64,000 bases of DNA from Novosphingobium clariflavum (lineage in GTDB: Bacteria; Pseudomonadota; Alphaproteobacteria; Sphingomonadales; Sphingomonadaceae), in assembly GCF_026420865.1 (NCBI RefSeq), contig NZ_JAPCWC010000006.1, positions 1 through 64,000 on the forward strand, written 5' to 3'. Position numbers and translations under genes: made by a program. The notes beneath the pieces are model-generated. The model had not been told where the DNA came from. It saw only the letters and a program-made list of their open reading frames with translations, and did no database searches. Numbering within the stretch: the stretch's first letter is position 1; each line of letters starts with the position of its first letter. Positions 19,019 to 28,724 of the stretch are shown here, one piece after another.

Positions 19019-20668
19019 ATGATTGAACGTGAAGAGATGCCTTACGACGTCGTCATCGTCGGTGGTGGTCCTGCGGGCCTGTCCACGGCGATCCGGCTCA
19101 AGCAGATCGATCCCGAACTCTCGGTCTGCGTGCTCGAAAAGGGCTCCGAAATCGGCGCGCACATCCTGTCGGGCGCTACCATCGACCCCAAGGCGCTCGA
19201 CGAGCTGCTGCCGACCTGGCGCGAGGATGGCTGCCCGCTCGCGGAAACGCCGGTGACGGACAACCTGCACTGGCACCTCACCAAGAAGAAGAAGTTCGCG
19301 CTGCCGCACTTCATCCAGCCGCCTTTCATGTCGAACGAGGGCAACTACACCGGATCGCTCGGCAACCTCTGCCGCTGGCTGGCCGAACAGGCCGAGGCGC
19401 TGGAGATCGAGATCTTCCCGGGCTTCCCGGCAGCCGAGATCCTCTACGATGACAATGGCGCCGTGATCGGCGTTCAGACCGGCGACATGGGCGTCGACCG
19501 CGAGGGCAATCCGAAGGGCGATTTCCAGCCGGGCATGAACCTGCTGGGCAAGTACACCGTGTTCTGTGAAGGCGCGCGTGGCCACCTGACCAAGCGTCTG
19601 AAGGCCAAGTACAATCTGGAAGCCGATTGCCAGCCGCAGATCTATGGCCTCGGCATCAAGGAACTGTGGGACATCGATCCCGCCAAGCACGTTCCCGGCC
19701 GCGTGATCCACACGCAGGGCTGGCCGCTCAGCGAGAACAACGCCTGGGGCGGCGGTTTCCTCTACCACCAGGCGAACAACCAGGTCGCGCTCGGCTTCGT
19801 GACCGCGCTCGATTACAAGAACCCCTACGTCTATCCGTTCGAGGAATTCCAGCGCTGGAAGCAGCACCCGGAAATCCGCGCGATCCTCGAAGGTGGCAAG
19901 CGCGTTGCCTACGGTGCGCGCGCGATCAACGAAGGTGGCTGGCAGTCGGTGCCGCAGCTGGCCTTCCCGGGCGGCGTGCTGGCGGGTTGCTCGGCCGGGT
20001 TCGTCAACGTCCCGCGCATCAAGGGCACGCATACCGCGATGAAGAGCGGCATGCTGGCGGCAGAGGCGATTGCCGCGGCGATTAAGGCCGGGCGCGAGCA
20101 GGACGCGCTGAGCGAATACGACAGCGCCGTGCGCGAAAGCTGGATCGCCAAGGAACTGAAGCTCGTCCAGAATGCCGAGCCGATGGTGGCGAAGTGGGGC
20201 GGCGAGCTGGGCACGATTCTGGCCGGTGCCGACATGTGGCTGCGTACGCTGTTCGGTTTCGGCCTCGCCAAGCCGATGAAGCATCACACCGATGCCTCGT
20301 GCACCCAGCGCGCCGATCTCTACCAGCCGATCGCTTATCCCAAGCCGGACGGCGTGATCAGCTTCGATCGCCTGACCAGCGTGTCCTACTCGTTCACCAA
20401 CCACGAGGAAGACCAGCCGGTCCACCTGCGGCTCAAGGACCCCAAGGTCCCGACCGAGATCAACCTGCCGCTCTATGCCGGGCCTGAGGCGCGCTATTGC
20501 CCGGCGGGCGTTTACGAGTTCGTCGATCCCGACGGTTCGGGCATGAAGTTGCAGATCAACGCGCAGAACTGCGTCCACTGCAAGACCTGCGACATCAAGG
20601 ACCCGACCCAGAACATCGAATGGGTCACGCCCGAAGGCGGCGGCGGTCCGAACTATCCTAACATGTGA
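19019..20668 (+). CDS. Electron transfer flavoprotein-ubiquinone oxidoreductase
   Basis: A 549-residue membrane-associated FAD and [4Fe-4S] enzyme that moves electrons from ETF (fatty and amino acid oxidation) to ubiquinone. The N-terminal FAD fold is VVIVGGGPAGLSTAIRLKQ, followed by LEKGSEIGAHILSGA, a family hallmark. The C-terminal ferredoxin-like domain has NCVHCKTCDIKDPTQNIEW. AGGAG lies upstream of the ATG at 19019, at slightly long spacing; an ATG at 19037 is the alternative. It fits with the propionyl-CoA and thiolase genes further on as part of acyl-CoA metabolism. Confidence 0.96.
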   Translation: MIEREEMPYDVVIVGGGPAGLSTAIRLKQIDPELSVCVLEKGSEIGAHILSGATIDPKALDELLPTWREDGCPLAETPVTDNLHWHLTKKKKFALPHFIQPPFMSNEGNYTGSLGNLCRWLAEQAEALEIEIFPGFPAAEILYDDNGAVIGVQTGDMGVDREGNPKGDFQPGMNLLGKYTVFCEGARGHLTKRLKAKYNLEADCQPQIYGLGIKELWDIDPAKHVPGRVIHTQGWPLSENNAWGGGFLYHQANNQVALGFVTALDYKNPYVYPFEEFQRWKQHPEIRAILEGGKRVAYGARAINEGGWQSVPQLAFPGGVLAGCSAGFVNVPRIKGTHTAMKSGMLAAEAIAAAIKAGREQDALSEYDSAVRESWIAKELKLVQNAEPMVAKWGGELGTILAGADMWLRTLFGFGLAKPMKHHTDASCTQRADLYQPIAYPKPDGVISFDRLTSVSYSFTNHEEDQPVHLRLKDPKVPTEINLPLYAGPEARYCPAGVYEFVDPDGSGMKLQINAQNCVHCKTCDIKDPTQNIEWVTPEGGGGPNYPNM

Positions 20669-20710
20669 TTGGCCTAATATGTGATCGCGGGCGGTCATTT
20701 GCGAAAAAGA

Positions 20711-20740
20711 CGAGGCGTCGGGGGTTGCTCCAACGCCTCG
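20711..20740 (+). terminator. Hairpin between ETF-QO and ispE
   Basis: An 8-bp inverted repeat, CGAGGCGT and ACGCCTCG, with a 14-nt loop, located 42 nt after the ETF-QO stop and followed by CTCGTTTC. It could be a weak terminator or a structured leader for ispE, which begins 13 nt later. There is no proper T-run. Confidence 0.3.
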
Positions 20741-20752
20741 CTCGTTTCAGGG

Positions 20753-21574
20753 ATGGCGGCGATGATTTCTGAAACTGCCTACGCCAAGATCAACCTCGCG
20801 CTCCATGTCCGCAAACGGCGCGAGGATGGTTATCATGAGCTGGAAACGCTGTTCGCCTTCGTTGACGCGGGGGACGAACTGGCGGCGACGCCTGCCGAGG
20901 TTGACTGCCTGACGACGCATGGCGAATTCGCCGCGAAGATCGATGATCCCTTCGGCAATATCGTCGCCAAGGCGCTTGCGATCTTGCCGCATGGCAAGGG
21001 CTGGGCAGTCGATCTCGAGAAGCGTCTGCCGGTAGCGGCGGGGCTGGGTGGTGGCTCTGCCGATGCGGGCGCCGTGTTCCGCATGGTGGAGCGTACGCAC
21101 GGCCTGCCGGACGACTGGCACGCCCGTGCGGCGAAACTCGGAGCGGACGTTCCGGCCTGCGTGCTCTCGCGCCCCTGCATCGGCACCGGCACCGGCACCG
21201 ATCTTGCCGAAGTGGCCGAGAATGATCTGGCCGGTTGCCCGGTCCTGCTGGTCAACCCGCGCGTGCCGGTGCCGACGGGGCCGGTGTTCCAGGCATGGGA
21301 TCGGATCGACCGGGGGGCGATGCCGACGGGAGCCCTTCGCGACATCGCACTTGCCGGCCGCAACGACCTTGAAGCGCCCGCCATCGAGATTTGCCCGGCC
21401 GTGGCCGATGTTCTGGCGGCGCTGCGTGAGACTGGGCCGTTCCTTGCCCGCATGTCCGGCTCCGGGGCCACGTGCTTCGCGCTTTACGAGAGTCAGCAAG
21501 CCTTAAGCGAGGCGGCGGCAAGGATCGCTGCAACCCGCCCCGACTGGTGGCAATTGTCCGGGAAACTGCGTTGA
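20753..21574 (+). CDS. ispE: 4-diphosphocytidyl-2-C-methyl-D-erythritol kinase
   Basis: A 273-residue GHMP kinase of the MEP isoprenoid pathway; it phosphorylates CDP-ME at the 2-hydroxyl. Motifs are ETAYAKINLALHV (motif 1), LPVAAGLGGGSADAGAVFR (motif 2, ATP loop) and FLARMSGSGATCFALYE (motif 3). The ATG at 20753 is chosen; an ATG three codons later is equally possible and the frame also extends to 20681. Its TGA stop overlaps the TTG start of the next gene (TTGA), which suggests translational coupling. Confidence 0.95.
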   Translation: MAAMISETAYAKINLALHVRKRREDGYHELETLFAFVDAGDELAATPAEVDCLTTHGEFAAKIDDPFGNIVAKALAILPHGKGWAVDLEKRLPVAAGLGGGSADAGAVFRMVERTHGLPDDWHARAAKLGADVPACVLSRPCIGTGTGTDLAEVAENDLAGCPVLLVNPRVPVPTGPVFQAWDRIDRGAMPTGALRDIALAGRNDLEAPAIEICPAVADVLAALRETGPFLARMSGSGATCFALYESQQALSEAAARIAATRPDWWQLSGKLR

Positions 21575-22323
21575 TTACCGAAGGCCGTATTACCGAGGCT
21601 TGGCGCCTCCTTGGCACCCCGCGAGCCGGGGGCATCCTGATCGTCGCTGACCACGCCTCCAACCGCGTTCCCGAAGGCGTGGACCTTGGCATCGACGGCG
21701 AACTGCTGAACCGCCACATCGCCATCGATATCGGCGTGGCCGGCGTGGCCGGGCAGATGGTGGCCGAAAATTGCAAGACCGGTGAAATCGCCGCATGGCT
21801 CGCCAACGTCAGCCGCCTCGTTTGCGACTTCAACCGTGACCTCGATGCGCCGGGCCTGTTGCCCGAAGTGTCCGACGGCCACGAGATCCCCGGCAACGTG
21901 CTCTGCGCGCAGGGGCGTTCGGCGCGACTCTCGCAGTTCTTCCACGCCTATCACCACGATCTGGAAGCCCAGCTCACGGCCGCCGAGCCCGCGCTGATCC
22001 TCTCGCTCCACAGCTTCACGCCCGCACTGGCGACGTGCGACAAGCCGCGCCCCTGGCATGTCGGCGTGCTTTATAACGAGGACGAGCGCGCCGCGCGCAT
22101 CGCGATCCCGCTGCTGGAGGCCGAGGGGCTCGTGGTCGGCGACCAGCTTCCCTATTCGGGCAAGGTCCTCAACGCGACGATGAACCGCCATGCGGAGGCG
22201 CATGGTCGCCCCTACCTTGGCATCGAGATCCGGCAGGATCTGATCGGTGATGCTGCAGGTCAGGCGGTCTGGGCAGAACGCATGGCACGCATCTGCCGTC
22301 AAGTAGCTGCCACGCTGGCCTGA
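21571..22323 (+). CDS. N-formylglutamate amidohydrolase family protein
   Basis: A 250-residue protein of the N-formylglutamate amidohydrolase/HutG-type family. The diagnostic motif is ILIVADHASNRVPEG near the N-terminus, with HIAIDIGVAGVAGQMV, DFNRDLDAP, LILSLHSFTP and YLGIEIRQDLI further on. These include His, Asp and Glu residues likely to bind zinc. The TTG at 21571 overlaps the ispE stop by 4 nt (TTGA) and gives the expected N-terminus. No histidine degradation genes are adjacent, so the substrate may be another N-formyl or N-acyl amino acid. Confidence 0.88.
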   Translation: MITEGRITEAWRLLGTPRAGGILIVADHASNRVPEGVDLGIDGELLNRHIAIDIGVAGVAGQMVAENCKTGEIAAWLANVSRLVCDFNRDLDAPGLLPEVSDGHEIPGNVLCAQGRSARLSQFFHAYHHDLEAQLTAAEPALILSLHSFTPALATCDKPRPWHVGVLYNEDERAARIAIPLLEAEGLVVGDQLPYSGKVLNATMNRHAEAHGRPYLGIEIRQDLIGDAAGQAVWAERMARICRQVAATLA

Positions 22324-22377
22324 CTTGTGAAGCGATGGCCTGAAGGATAGTCTCCCGATACTGAAGGCAGGGGTATC

Positions 22378-22944
22378 ATGATCGGCTATCACCTTGTACG
22401 GCTGGCCAAATTCTCAGGTCGAGAAGGGCGGGCGAAGTTCTGGCCCTGGGCCGGTGTCGTGGTCGGTCTGGTCTGTATTGGCAGCTTTGCGGCGATCGGG
22501 CCGATGATGGTGCGCAGCATGGCGAAGATGCAGCAATACGCTCGCGAACACCCGGAGCAGGCCACAGTGACTTCGGGGCCGGGCCATTACGAGATCAGTA
22601 TTCAAGGGCATCACCCCGAGTTGATGCCCGATTTTTCGGCCGTGACCGGAGCGATGGAGATTGTGATGGCTGTCGCGATCGTCCTGTTGGCTGCTGCTGT
22701 AACCAGACGTCTGCATGACACGGGAAAGGCCGGCACTTGGGGGCTGCTGCCACTGCCGTTCCTGGTTATCGGCTTTACCCAGATGCCAAGGATCTTTGCC
22801 GCGCCAGAGCCTGACATGCGGTTGTTCGGACTGCTGTTCCTCAACAACCTCTTTTATCTCGGCGCCCTCGGCGTGTTGATCCTGCTGCTCGCGGGCGCGG
22901 GTTCCAAGGGTGACAATCGCTACGGGCCGCCGCCGCAGGATTGA
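22378..22944 (+). CDS. DUF805 family membrane protein
   Basis: A 188-residue inner-membrane protein with about four hydrophobic helices. DUF805 hallmarks are [13 protein letters not shown] near the N-terminus, [16 protein letters not shown] in the middle and GDNRYGPPP at the C-terminus. A loop of about 40 residues between the first and second helices ([12 protein letters not shown]...) is longer than usual for the family. Function is unknown. It lies between the amidohydrolase and ilvD on the same strand. Confidence 0.85.
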   Translation: MIGYHLVRLAKFSGREGRAKFWPWAGVVVGLVCIGSFAAIGPMMVRSMAKMQQYAREHPEQATVTSGPGHYEISIQGHHPELMPDFSAVTGAMEIVMAVAIVLLAAAVTRRLHDTGKAGTWGLLPLPFLVIGFTQMPRIFAAPEPDMRLFGLLFLNNLFYLGALGVLILLLAGAGSKGDNRYGPPPQD

Positions 22945-23080
22945 TCTTGCACGATCCGAAAAGCAAAAACCGCATTTCAGGAAATTTTATGCCTCGCAAA
23001 AGCCATCCGCATGGCGTAGGGGCGCGGCAAGACGACGCTCGCAGAGCGCCGCCGCCATGACCAATCCCGGAGTTCGCACA

Positions 23081-24937
23081 ATGCCCGCCTATCGTTCACG
23101 CACTTCCACCCACGGCCGCAACATGGCGGGCGCGCGTGGCCTCTGGCGCGCGACGGGGATGAAGGATGCGGACTTCGGCAAGCCGATCATTGCCGTGGTG
23201 AACTCGTTCACCCAGTTCGTGCCCGGCCACGTCCACCTGAAGGACCTGGGCCAGATGGTCGCCCGCGAGATCGAGGCGGCGGGCGGTGTTGCCAAGGAAT
23301 TCAACACCATCGCGGTCGATGACGGCATCGCCATGGGCCACGACGGCATGCTCTATTCGCTGCCCAGCCGCGACCTGATCGCCGACAGCGTGGAATACAT
23401 GGTCAACGCCCACTGCGCCGACGCCATGGTCTGCATCTCCAACTGCGATAAGATCACGCCGGGCATGCTGATGGCCGCGCTGCGCATCAACATTCCGGTG
23501 GTCTTCGTCTCGGGCGGACCGATGGAAGCGGGCAAGGTCGTGCTGCGCGGCAAGGAACATGCGCTCGATCTGGTCGATGCGATGGTTGCCGCTGCCGACG
23601 AGAGCTATACCGATGAGGAAGTGAAGGCGATCGAGCGTTCGGCCTGCCCGACGTGCGGGTCATGCTCGGGCATGTTCACCGCCAACTCGATGAACTGCCT
23701 GACCGAGGCGCTGGGGCTTTCGCTGCCGGGCAACGGTTCGACGCTGGCGACCCACTCCGACCGTCAGCGCCTGTTCCTGGAAGCGGGCCGTCTCGCGGTC
23801 GACCTCTGCCGCCGCTATTACGAGCAGGAGGACGAGAGCGCTCTGCCGCGCAATATCGCCAGCTTCGAGGCGTTCGAGAACGCCATGAGCCTCGATATCG
23901 CCATGGGTGGCTCCACCAACACCGTGCTCCACCTGCTGGCCGCCGCCGCCGAGGCGGGCGTGAACTTCACGATGGAGGACATCGACCGGCTCAGCCGCAA
24001 GGTGCCGTGCCTGTCCAAGGTGGCGCCCGCGAAGAACGACGTTCACATGGAAGACGTTCACCGTGCCGGCGGCATCATGGCGATCCTCGGCCAGCTCGAC
24101 CGTGCGGGCCTGCTGCACACCGATCTGCCGACCGTCCATGCCAAGACGCTGGGCGATGCCCTGAACCACTGGGACATCAGCCGCACCAACGCGCCTTCGG
24201 TGCAGGAATTCTTCAAGGCTGCCCCGGGTGGTGTGCCGACGCAGACGGCCTTCAGCCAGTCCCGCCGCTGGGAGGAACTCGATCTCGACCGTGAGAACGG
24301 GGTCATCCGCAGCAAGGAACACGCGTTCAGCCAGGACGGCGGCCTTGCGGTGCTTTATGGCAATATCGCGCAGGACGGCTGCATCGTGAAGACGGCGGGC
24401 GTGGACGATTCCATCCTGAAGTTCACCGGCACCGCGCGCGTCTACGAATCGCAGGACGCGGCGGTTGCAGGCATTCTCGGCGGACAGGTCGGTGCGGGTG
24501 ACGTCGTGGTCATTCGCTATGAAGGACCGCGCGGCGGACCGGGCATGCAGGAAATGCTCTATCCGACCAGCTACCTGAAGTCGAAGGGGCTCGGAAAGGC
24601 CTGCGCGCTGCTGACCGACGGCCGTTTCTCGGGCGGCACTTCCGGCCTTTCGATCGGCCACGCCTCGCCGGAAGCCGCCGAGGGGGGCGCTATCGGCCTT
24701 GTCGAGAACGGCGACACCATCGAGATCGACATTCCCGGCCGCACCATCAATCTGATGGTTTCGGACGAAGTGCTGGCTCACCGTCGCGCCAGCCAGGAAG
24801 CGCGCGGTGCCGAGGCATGGTCGCCGGTCCACCCGCGTCCGCGCAAGGTTTCCGCAGCGCTCCAGGCCTATGCGGCGATGACCACCAGCGCGGCCAAGGG
24901 TGCCGTGCGCGACGTCACGCAGCTCAAGCGCAAGTAA
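23081..24937 (+). CDS. ilvD: Dihydroxy-acid dehydratase
   Basis: A 618-residue iron-sulfur enzyme of branched-chain amino acid synthesis. It dehydrates 2,3-dihydroxyisovalerate and its homologue to the 2-keto acids. The N-terminus ([20 protein letters not shown]) closely matches the E. coli enzyme. Cluster cysteines are seen in [12 protein letters not shown] and [17 protein letters not shown]. The C-terminal [20 protein letters not shown] is diagnostic. The ATG at 23081 with GGAG 8 nt upstream matches the family start; the frame is open to 22910 but that part is not conserved-looking. Confidence 0.97.
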   Translation: MPAYRSRTSTHGRNMAGARGLWRATGMKDADFGKPIIAVVNSFTQFVPGHVHLKDLGQMVAREIEAAGGVAKEFNTIAVDDGIAMGHDGMLYSLPSRDLIADSVEYMVNAHCADAMVCISNCDKITPGMLMAALRINIPVVFVSGGPMEAGKVVLRGKEHALDLVDAMVAAADESYTDEEVKAIERSACPTCGSCSGMFTANSMNCLTEALGLSLPGNGSTLATHSDRQRLFLEAGRLAVDLCRRYYEQEDESALPRNIASFEAFENAMSLDIAMGGSTNTVLHLLAAAAEAGVNFTMEDIDRLSRKVPCLSKVAPAKNDVHMEDVHRAGGIMAILGQLDRAGLLHTDLPTVHAKTLGDALNHWDISRTNAPSVQEFFKAAPGGVPTQTAFSQSRRWEELDLDRENGVIRSKEHAFSQDGGLAVLYGNIAQDGCIVKTAGVDDSILKFTGTARVYESQDAAVAGILGGQVGAGDVVVIRYEGPRGGPGMQEMLYPTSYLKSKGLGKACALLTDGRFSGGTSGLSIGHASPEAAEGGAIGLVENGDTIEIDIPGRTINLMVSDEVLAHRRASQEARGAEAWSPVHPRPRKVSAALQAYAAMTTSAAKGAVRDVTQLKRK

Positions 24938-24951
24938 GGTTCAAGAGGGTA

Positions 24952-24975
24952 ATGCAGGGGCAATCGCCCCTGCAT
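24952..24975. terminator. Convergent hairpin after ilvD
   Basis: A perfect 10-bp inverted repeat, ATGCAGGGGC and GCCCCTGCAT, with loop AATC, 14 nt after the ilvD stop. A second small hairpin (GGCCG-TTTG-CGGCC, 24981-24994) follows. Both lie between convergent genes and probably end transcription from either side, although no T-run is present. Confidence 0.5.
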
Positions 24976-24997
24976 CCCATGGCCGTTTGCGGCCGGA

Positions 24998-25273
24998 TCA
25001 GCCGTCGGCGGCAGGCGCCATGCGCACGGCCTCGTCCACCATGTTTTGCCATGTGTCGTGCACATCGCTGATGCTGACGGTCAGGCCGCGGTCCTTCTTG
25101 AGCAGATGCTCACCGGCGAGGCACATGCCCGGCGTCGGCACCCGCAGCGCCTTTACGACTTCGCGTGCGGTTTCCTTCAATTGCTCGCGATCTTGCGGGG
25201 TCAGGGTATTCCAGTCGTCGGTACCGTGTTCGGCTTTTGCCAGAGCCCGGGCGGCGCGTTCGATAAGCGGCAT
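24998..25273 (-). CDS. Small hypothetical protein
   Basis: A 91-residue soluble protein that I do not recognise. It has an amphipathic N-terminus (LIERAARALAKAEHG), a middle EQLKETAREVVKALRVPTPGM and a C-terminal VSDVHDTWQNMVDEAVR-like helix (read SISDVHDTWQNMVDEAVR). There are no membrane segments. The ATG at 25273 has a GGGAGA site upstream and the upstream extension of the frame looks non-coding. It is divergent from the lipoprotein gene and convergent with ilvD. Confidence 0.65.
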   Translation of the reverse strand: MPLIERAARALAKAEHGTDDWNTLTPQDREQLKETAREVVKALRVPTPGMCLAGEHLLKKDRGLTVSISDVHDTWQNMVDEAVRMAPAADG

Positions 25274-25401
25274 CGTTATGCTCTCCCTCGACAGAATCCA
25301 TGCAGCGTAACACTGCACGGGGCCTTGTGTAAGTGTCCCATTCTCGGTCTGCGCCAGACGGGCGCTTGCGGTCGGCGAGAAAGTCCTTGTAGCCAAGGGA
25401 C

Positions 25402-25779
25402 ATGGTCCGATCGCTCCCTGCTGTTGCCCTTGTTCTCGCACTTGCCGCCTGCTCGTCGAAGCACGAGGCGCCTAAGGTTGCCGAGGGGGAGGACCATATC
25501 CCTTGCGCGGTTTCCGGTTCCGGCGAACTCAAGCCGATCTGCGCGGTGGAGCGGCATCAGGGGGCGAATGGGCTGACGCTGCTGGTTCGCCACCCGGATG
25601 GCGGCTTTCGCCGCTTTGCCGTTGTCAGCGACGGGCGCGGGCTTGAGGTTGCCGATGGGGCGCAAGTGGCAGTAACAAGGCTGGAAGGCGGGCGGCTCGA
25701 CGTTTCTGTCGGGGCTGACCGCTACCTGTTCCCGGCCACGAGGAAGTCCCATGCCCCACAGGCTGCTGCCGCAAAATGA
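25402..25779 (+). CDS. Small lipoprotein
   Basis: A 125-residue protein with a short signal peptide and a lipobox: LPAVALVLALAACSSKHEAP, cleavage before Cys17. The mature part has two further cysteines (IPCAV and PICAV) that may form a disulfide, and a beta-rich stretch (LTLLVRHPDGGFRRFAVV). The C-terminal 9 codons overlap the start of the NAD(P)HX repair gene. AAGGGA precedes the ATG. The function is unknown; it is probably attached to the membrane on the periplasmic side. Confidence 0.75.
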   Translation: MVRSLPAVALVLALAACSSKHEAPKVAEGEDHIPCAVSGSGELKPICAVERHQGANGLTLLVRHPDGGFRRFAVVSDGRGLEVADGAQVAVTRLEGGRLDVSVGADRYLFPATRKSHAPQAAAAK

Positions 25780-27163
25780 CCAGATCCTGACCGTTGCCCA
25801 GATGCGCGGCGGCGAAGAGGTGCTGATCGCGGCGGGGGCGTCGGTGGAGTCCTTGATGCGGATTGCCGGGCTGGGTGCGGCGGAATGGGTCTGGCGGGTC
25901 TCGGCCGGGCGTTCCGTCACGATCCTGTGCGGCCCCGGCAACAATGGCGGCGATGGCTATGTCATCGCCGAGGTCATTCGCGAACGCGGCGGGCAGGTGA
26001 CGGTGGTGGCTCCGGTCGGTCCGAAGACGGACGCTGCCCGCGATGCACGGACCCGCTATCATGGTGCCGTGCTGGGAGCCGATGCCGAGGTGCACGGCGA
26101 CGTCTTTGTCGATTGCCTCTACGGCAGCGGCCTCACGCGTCCGTTGTCGGCTGAGGACTTTGCCCTGCTGGTGCGGCTGGCCCAAGCGCATCACCACCGC
26201 ATCGCGCTCGATCTGCCAAGCGGGGTGCAGTCGGATACCGGGATGCTGCTCAATCAGGGGCTACCTGACTACGATGCGACGCTGGCGCTGGGCGCGTGGA
26301 AATTCGCGCATTTCCTGATGCCCGCTGCTGCCACGATGGGCGCGCTGCGGCAGGTTCCGATCGGCATTCCAGCGATCGACCGAGCGGCCGTTGCGGTTGC
26401 AAAACCCCGGATCGCCGCGCCGGGCGCGGACGCGCACAAATATCGGCGCGGGCTCCTGGCGGTGGTCGGCGGCGCAATGCCCGGGGCTGCGGTGCTGGCT
26501 AGCCTTGCGGCACAGGGCGCGGGGGCGGGCTATGTGAAGCTCTTTGCCGACAGCAAGCGCAATGTGCCTGCCGATCTGGTGGTCGAGCAGGGCGCCTTGA
26601 GCGACGTGCTGGCCGATGATCGCAACACGGCCATTCTGGTCGGGCCGGGGCTCGGCCGCGATGCGGCCGCGCGGGAGCGGCTGGCGGTGGCGCTGGCCGA
26701 TCCGGTGCCGGCAGTGGTCGATGCCGACGCGCTGATCCTGCTGGCACCGCGCGTGCTGGCGGAGCGTTCGGCCGCTACCGTGGCAACCCCGCATGAGGGC
26801 GAACTGATGGCGCTGGAGCGCGCTTTCGATCTCGACGGCACAGGCAGCAAACCGGCCCGCGCTCTGGCTCTGGCGGAGGCGAGCGGCATGGTCGTGGTTG
26901 CCAAGGGGCCGGACACCGTGATCGCTGCGCCCGATGGCCGTCTTGCCTGCGCGCCGCGGGCCAGTTCGTGGCTCTCGACTGCTGGAACGGGGGACGTGCT
27001 GGCCGGATGCGTCGCCAGCCGTCTTGCCGCCGGTACGGAGGCTTTTGCGGCGGCTTGCGAGGGTGTCTGGTTGCATGGAGAGGCCGCGCGGCACGCTTCG
27101 CCCGCCTTTACCGCCGGTCAGCTTGGACAAATGGTTCCGGCTGCGCTAGCGGCCTGCCTGTGA
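25751..27163 (+). CDS. nnr: Bifunctional NAD(P)HX epimerase/dehydratase
   Basis: A 470-residue repair enzyme for damaged (hydrated) NADH and NADPH. The N-terminal YjeF_N epimerase domain spans about residues 1-215 and shows LCGPGNNGGDGYVIAEVI. The C-terminal ADP/ATP-dependent dehydratase domain spans about 220-470, with AVVGGAMPGAAVLASLAA, VATPHEGEL and STAGTGDVLAGCVA. GAGGAA lies before the ATG at 25751, and the first 29 nt overlap the lipoprotein gene. Its stop overlaps the GTG of the next gene (GTGA). Confidence 0.94.
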   Translation: MPHRLLPQNDQILTVAQMRGGEEVLIAAGASVESLMRIAGLGAAEWVWRVSAGRSVTILCGPGNNGGDGYVIAEVIRERGGQVTVVAPVGPKTDAARDARTRYHGAVLGADAEVHGDVFVDCLYGSGLTRPLSAEDFALLVRLAQAHHHRIALDLPSGVQSDTGMLLNQGLPDYDATLALGAWKFAHFLMPAAATMGALRQVPIGIPAIDRAAVAVAKPRIAAPGADAHKYRRGLLAVVGGAMPGAAVLASLAAQGAGAGYVKLFADSKRNVPADLVVEQGALSDVLADDRNTAILVGPGLGRDAAARERLAVALADPVPAVVDADALILLAPRVLAERSAATVATPHEGELMALERAFDLDGTGSKPARALALAEASGMVVVAKGPDTVIAAPDGRLACAPRASSWLSTAGTGDVLAGCVASRLAAGTEAFAAACEGVWLHGEAARHASPAFTAGQLGQMVPAALAACL

Positions 27164-28419
27164 CTATGGGAACCGAAGAAATTATCCGCATCGCCGCCAA
27201 GGGCGATGGCGTGACCGAATCCGGCCGCTTTGCCTGGGGCGCTGCGCCGGGCGACTTGCTGCATGAAGACGGCACCCTCGAATGGGGGCCGCACCACGTC
27301 CAGCCGGCCTGTAGCCATTTCGGGCGCTGCGGCGGTTGCCAGCTCCAGCAACTCGACGAGGAGACGCTGACCGCCTTTGTCGAGGCGCGCGTGGCCAATG
27401 CCTCGGCCTCGCAGGAACTTGGCGCGGAAAAGATCGCGCCGCCGCATCTCTCGCCGCCGGGCGCGCGTCGCCGCGTGTCGCTGCGAGCGGAAAGTTCGGG
27501 CGGGCGCGTCGTGATCGGCTTCCGTGAGGCGAAGTCGCACCGGCTGGTCGAACTGGAAGAATGCCCGGTCATGGCGCCGGAACTGTTCGCGGTGCTGGGC
27601 CCGCTGCGCAAGCTGCTCATCACCATGGGCAAGGCCGCTCCGGCGAAGAAGGGCCGTCACGGCAAGCCGAGCAAGCACCAGCAGACCCGCATGGCTGCCG
27701 ATATCGAGATGACCTTGACCGATCAGGGCGTCGATCTGGGCGTGAAAGGGCTTACCGCCGAGGGGCTCGCCGCGACCGAAGCGATGCTCGATTTCTCGCG
27801 TGAGCATGGGCTCGCGCGCCTGACCATGGACGGCGGCTACGGTTTCGAGACCGTGTGGGAGCCGGTGCCGGTCACGGTGACGCTGGGCGGCGTCCAGGTG
27901 CCGCTGCCGCCCGGTTCGTTCCTGCAAGCGACGGTCGACGGCGAGGAAGCACTGGTCGGCGCGACGAAGCGCTGGCTGGAAGGCGCTGCGACCGTGGCGG
28001 ACCTGTTTTCCGGTCTTGGCACGTTTGCGATGGCGCTGGCCGGGCCGCAGACCCGGGTCCTGGCTGCCGAAGCCGCACGCGATGCCCACTTGTCCTGCAA
28101 GGCGGGCGCAGACCGCGCCCAATTGCCGGTTTTCTCCGCCCACCGCGACTTGTTCCGCAACCCGCTCCAGCCGGACGAACTCAGCAAGTTCGAGGCCGTC
28201 GTGCTCGATCCGCCGCGGGCCGGCGCGCGCGAGCAGGTGGAGTGTATTGCCGAGTCCACCGTGGGCCGGGTGGTCTACATCTCGTGCAACCCGTCCAGTT
28301 GGTCACGCGATGCGGCGCGGCTGATCGAGGCGGGCTTCCGGCTGGTGGAACTGCGCCCGGTTGGGCAGTTCCGCTGGTCCACCCACGTCGAACTGGCGAG
28401 CTATTTCGAGCGCGACTGA
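27160..28419 (+). CDS. 23S rRNA (uracil-5-)-methyltransferase, RumA/RlmD-like
   Basis: A 419-residue SAM-dependent RNA m5U methyltransferase. Cluster-binding cysteines are at about 51, 57, 60 (CSHFGRCGGCQ) and 135 (LEECPVM), a spacing like that of the [4Fe-4S] site of RumA. The SAM site is VADLFSGLGTFAMAL, and the catalytic region is VVLDPPRAGAREQ followed by YISCNPSSWSRDA with the nucleophilic Cys. A basic insert (KKGRHGKPSKHQQTR) may touch RNA. The N-terminal TRAM domain is short. The GTG at 27160 overlaps the nnr stop; an ATG at 27166 is the alternative. Which uridine is modified cannot be told. Confidence 0.9.
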   Translation: MTMGTEEIIRIAAKGDGVTESGRFAWGAAPGDLLHEDGTLEWGPHHVQPACSHFGRCGGCQLQQLDEETLTAFVEARVANASASQELGAEKIAPPHLSPPGARRRVSLRAESSGGRVVIGFREAKSHRLVELEECPVMAPELFAVLGPLRKLLITMGKAAPAKKGRHGKPSKHQQTRMAADIEMTLTDQGVDLGVKGLTAEGLAATEAMLDFSREHGLARLTMDGGYGFETVWEPVPVTVTLGGVQVPLPPGSFLQATVDGEEALVGATKRWLEGAATVADLFSGLGTFAMALAGPQTRVLAAEAARDAHLSCKAGADRAQLPVFSAHRDLFRNPLQPDELSKFEAVVLDPPRAGAREQVECIAESTVGRVVYISCNPSSWSRDAARLIEAGFRLVELRPVGQFRWSTHVELASYFERD

Positions 28420-28436
28420 GGCAGCGTCTCAGTCGC
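28412..28436. terminator. Hairpin spanning the methyltransferase stop codon
   Basis: A perfect 9-bp inverted repeat, GCGACTGAG and CTCAGTCGC, with a 7-nt loop. It includes the stop codon of the methyltransferase gene and lies between convergent genes. There is no T-run, so it may be a terminator for both sides or a Rho-independent element of modest strength. Confidence 0.35.
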
Positions 28437-28442
28437 CGGGAA

Positions 28443-28706
28443 TCAATCGGATTCCTGTGCCTTGGCCATCATGTCCATGAAGTCGCGCGCGGCATTGCGG
28501 TCGTCCTCGTTGTCGAACGCGACGTCGAGGTCGGGCGAGGCACCGAACATGTAGAGCAGGGACCACAGCGCAAAACGGCGGGCGCGGTCCTTCTCCATGC
28601 CGAGGTCCACGCGTATGCGGTCCAGCCCGGTTTCCAGCGTGGAGGGAGCGATGGTCGCAAGGTCGTCGGTGCCGAAATAGCGGCGGAGTTGGTCGTCGAA
28701 ATCCAT
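28443..28706 (-). CDS. Small conserved-looking cytoplasmic protein, function unknown
   Basis: An 87-residue acidic, helical protein. The first half has FDDQLRRYFGTDDLATI; the second has KDRARRFALWSLLYMFG, a likely amphipathic helix, and NEDDRNAARDFMDMMAK. There is no signal peptide or transmembrane helix. I do not recognise a named family, but composition and codon use look like a real gene. It is downstream of the membrane protein at 28725 on the same strand, 18 nt apart. Confidence 0.7.
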   Translation of the reverse strand: MDFDDQLRRYFGTDDLATIAPSTLETGLDRIRVDLGMEKDRARRFALWSLLYMFGASPDLDVAFDNEDDRNAARDFMDMMAKAQESD

Positions 28707-28724
28707 GGGCTCGCTCTACAGCGA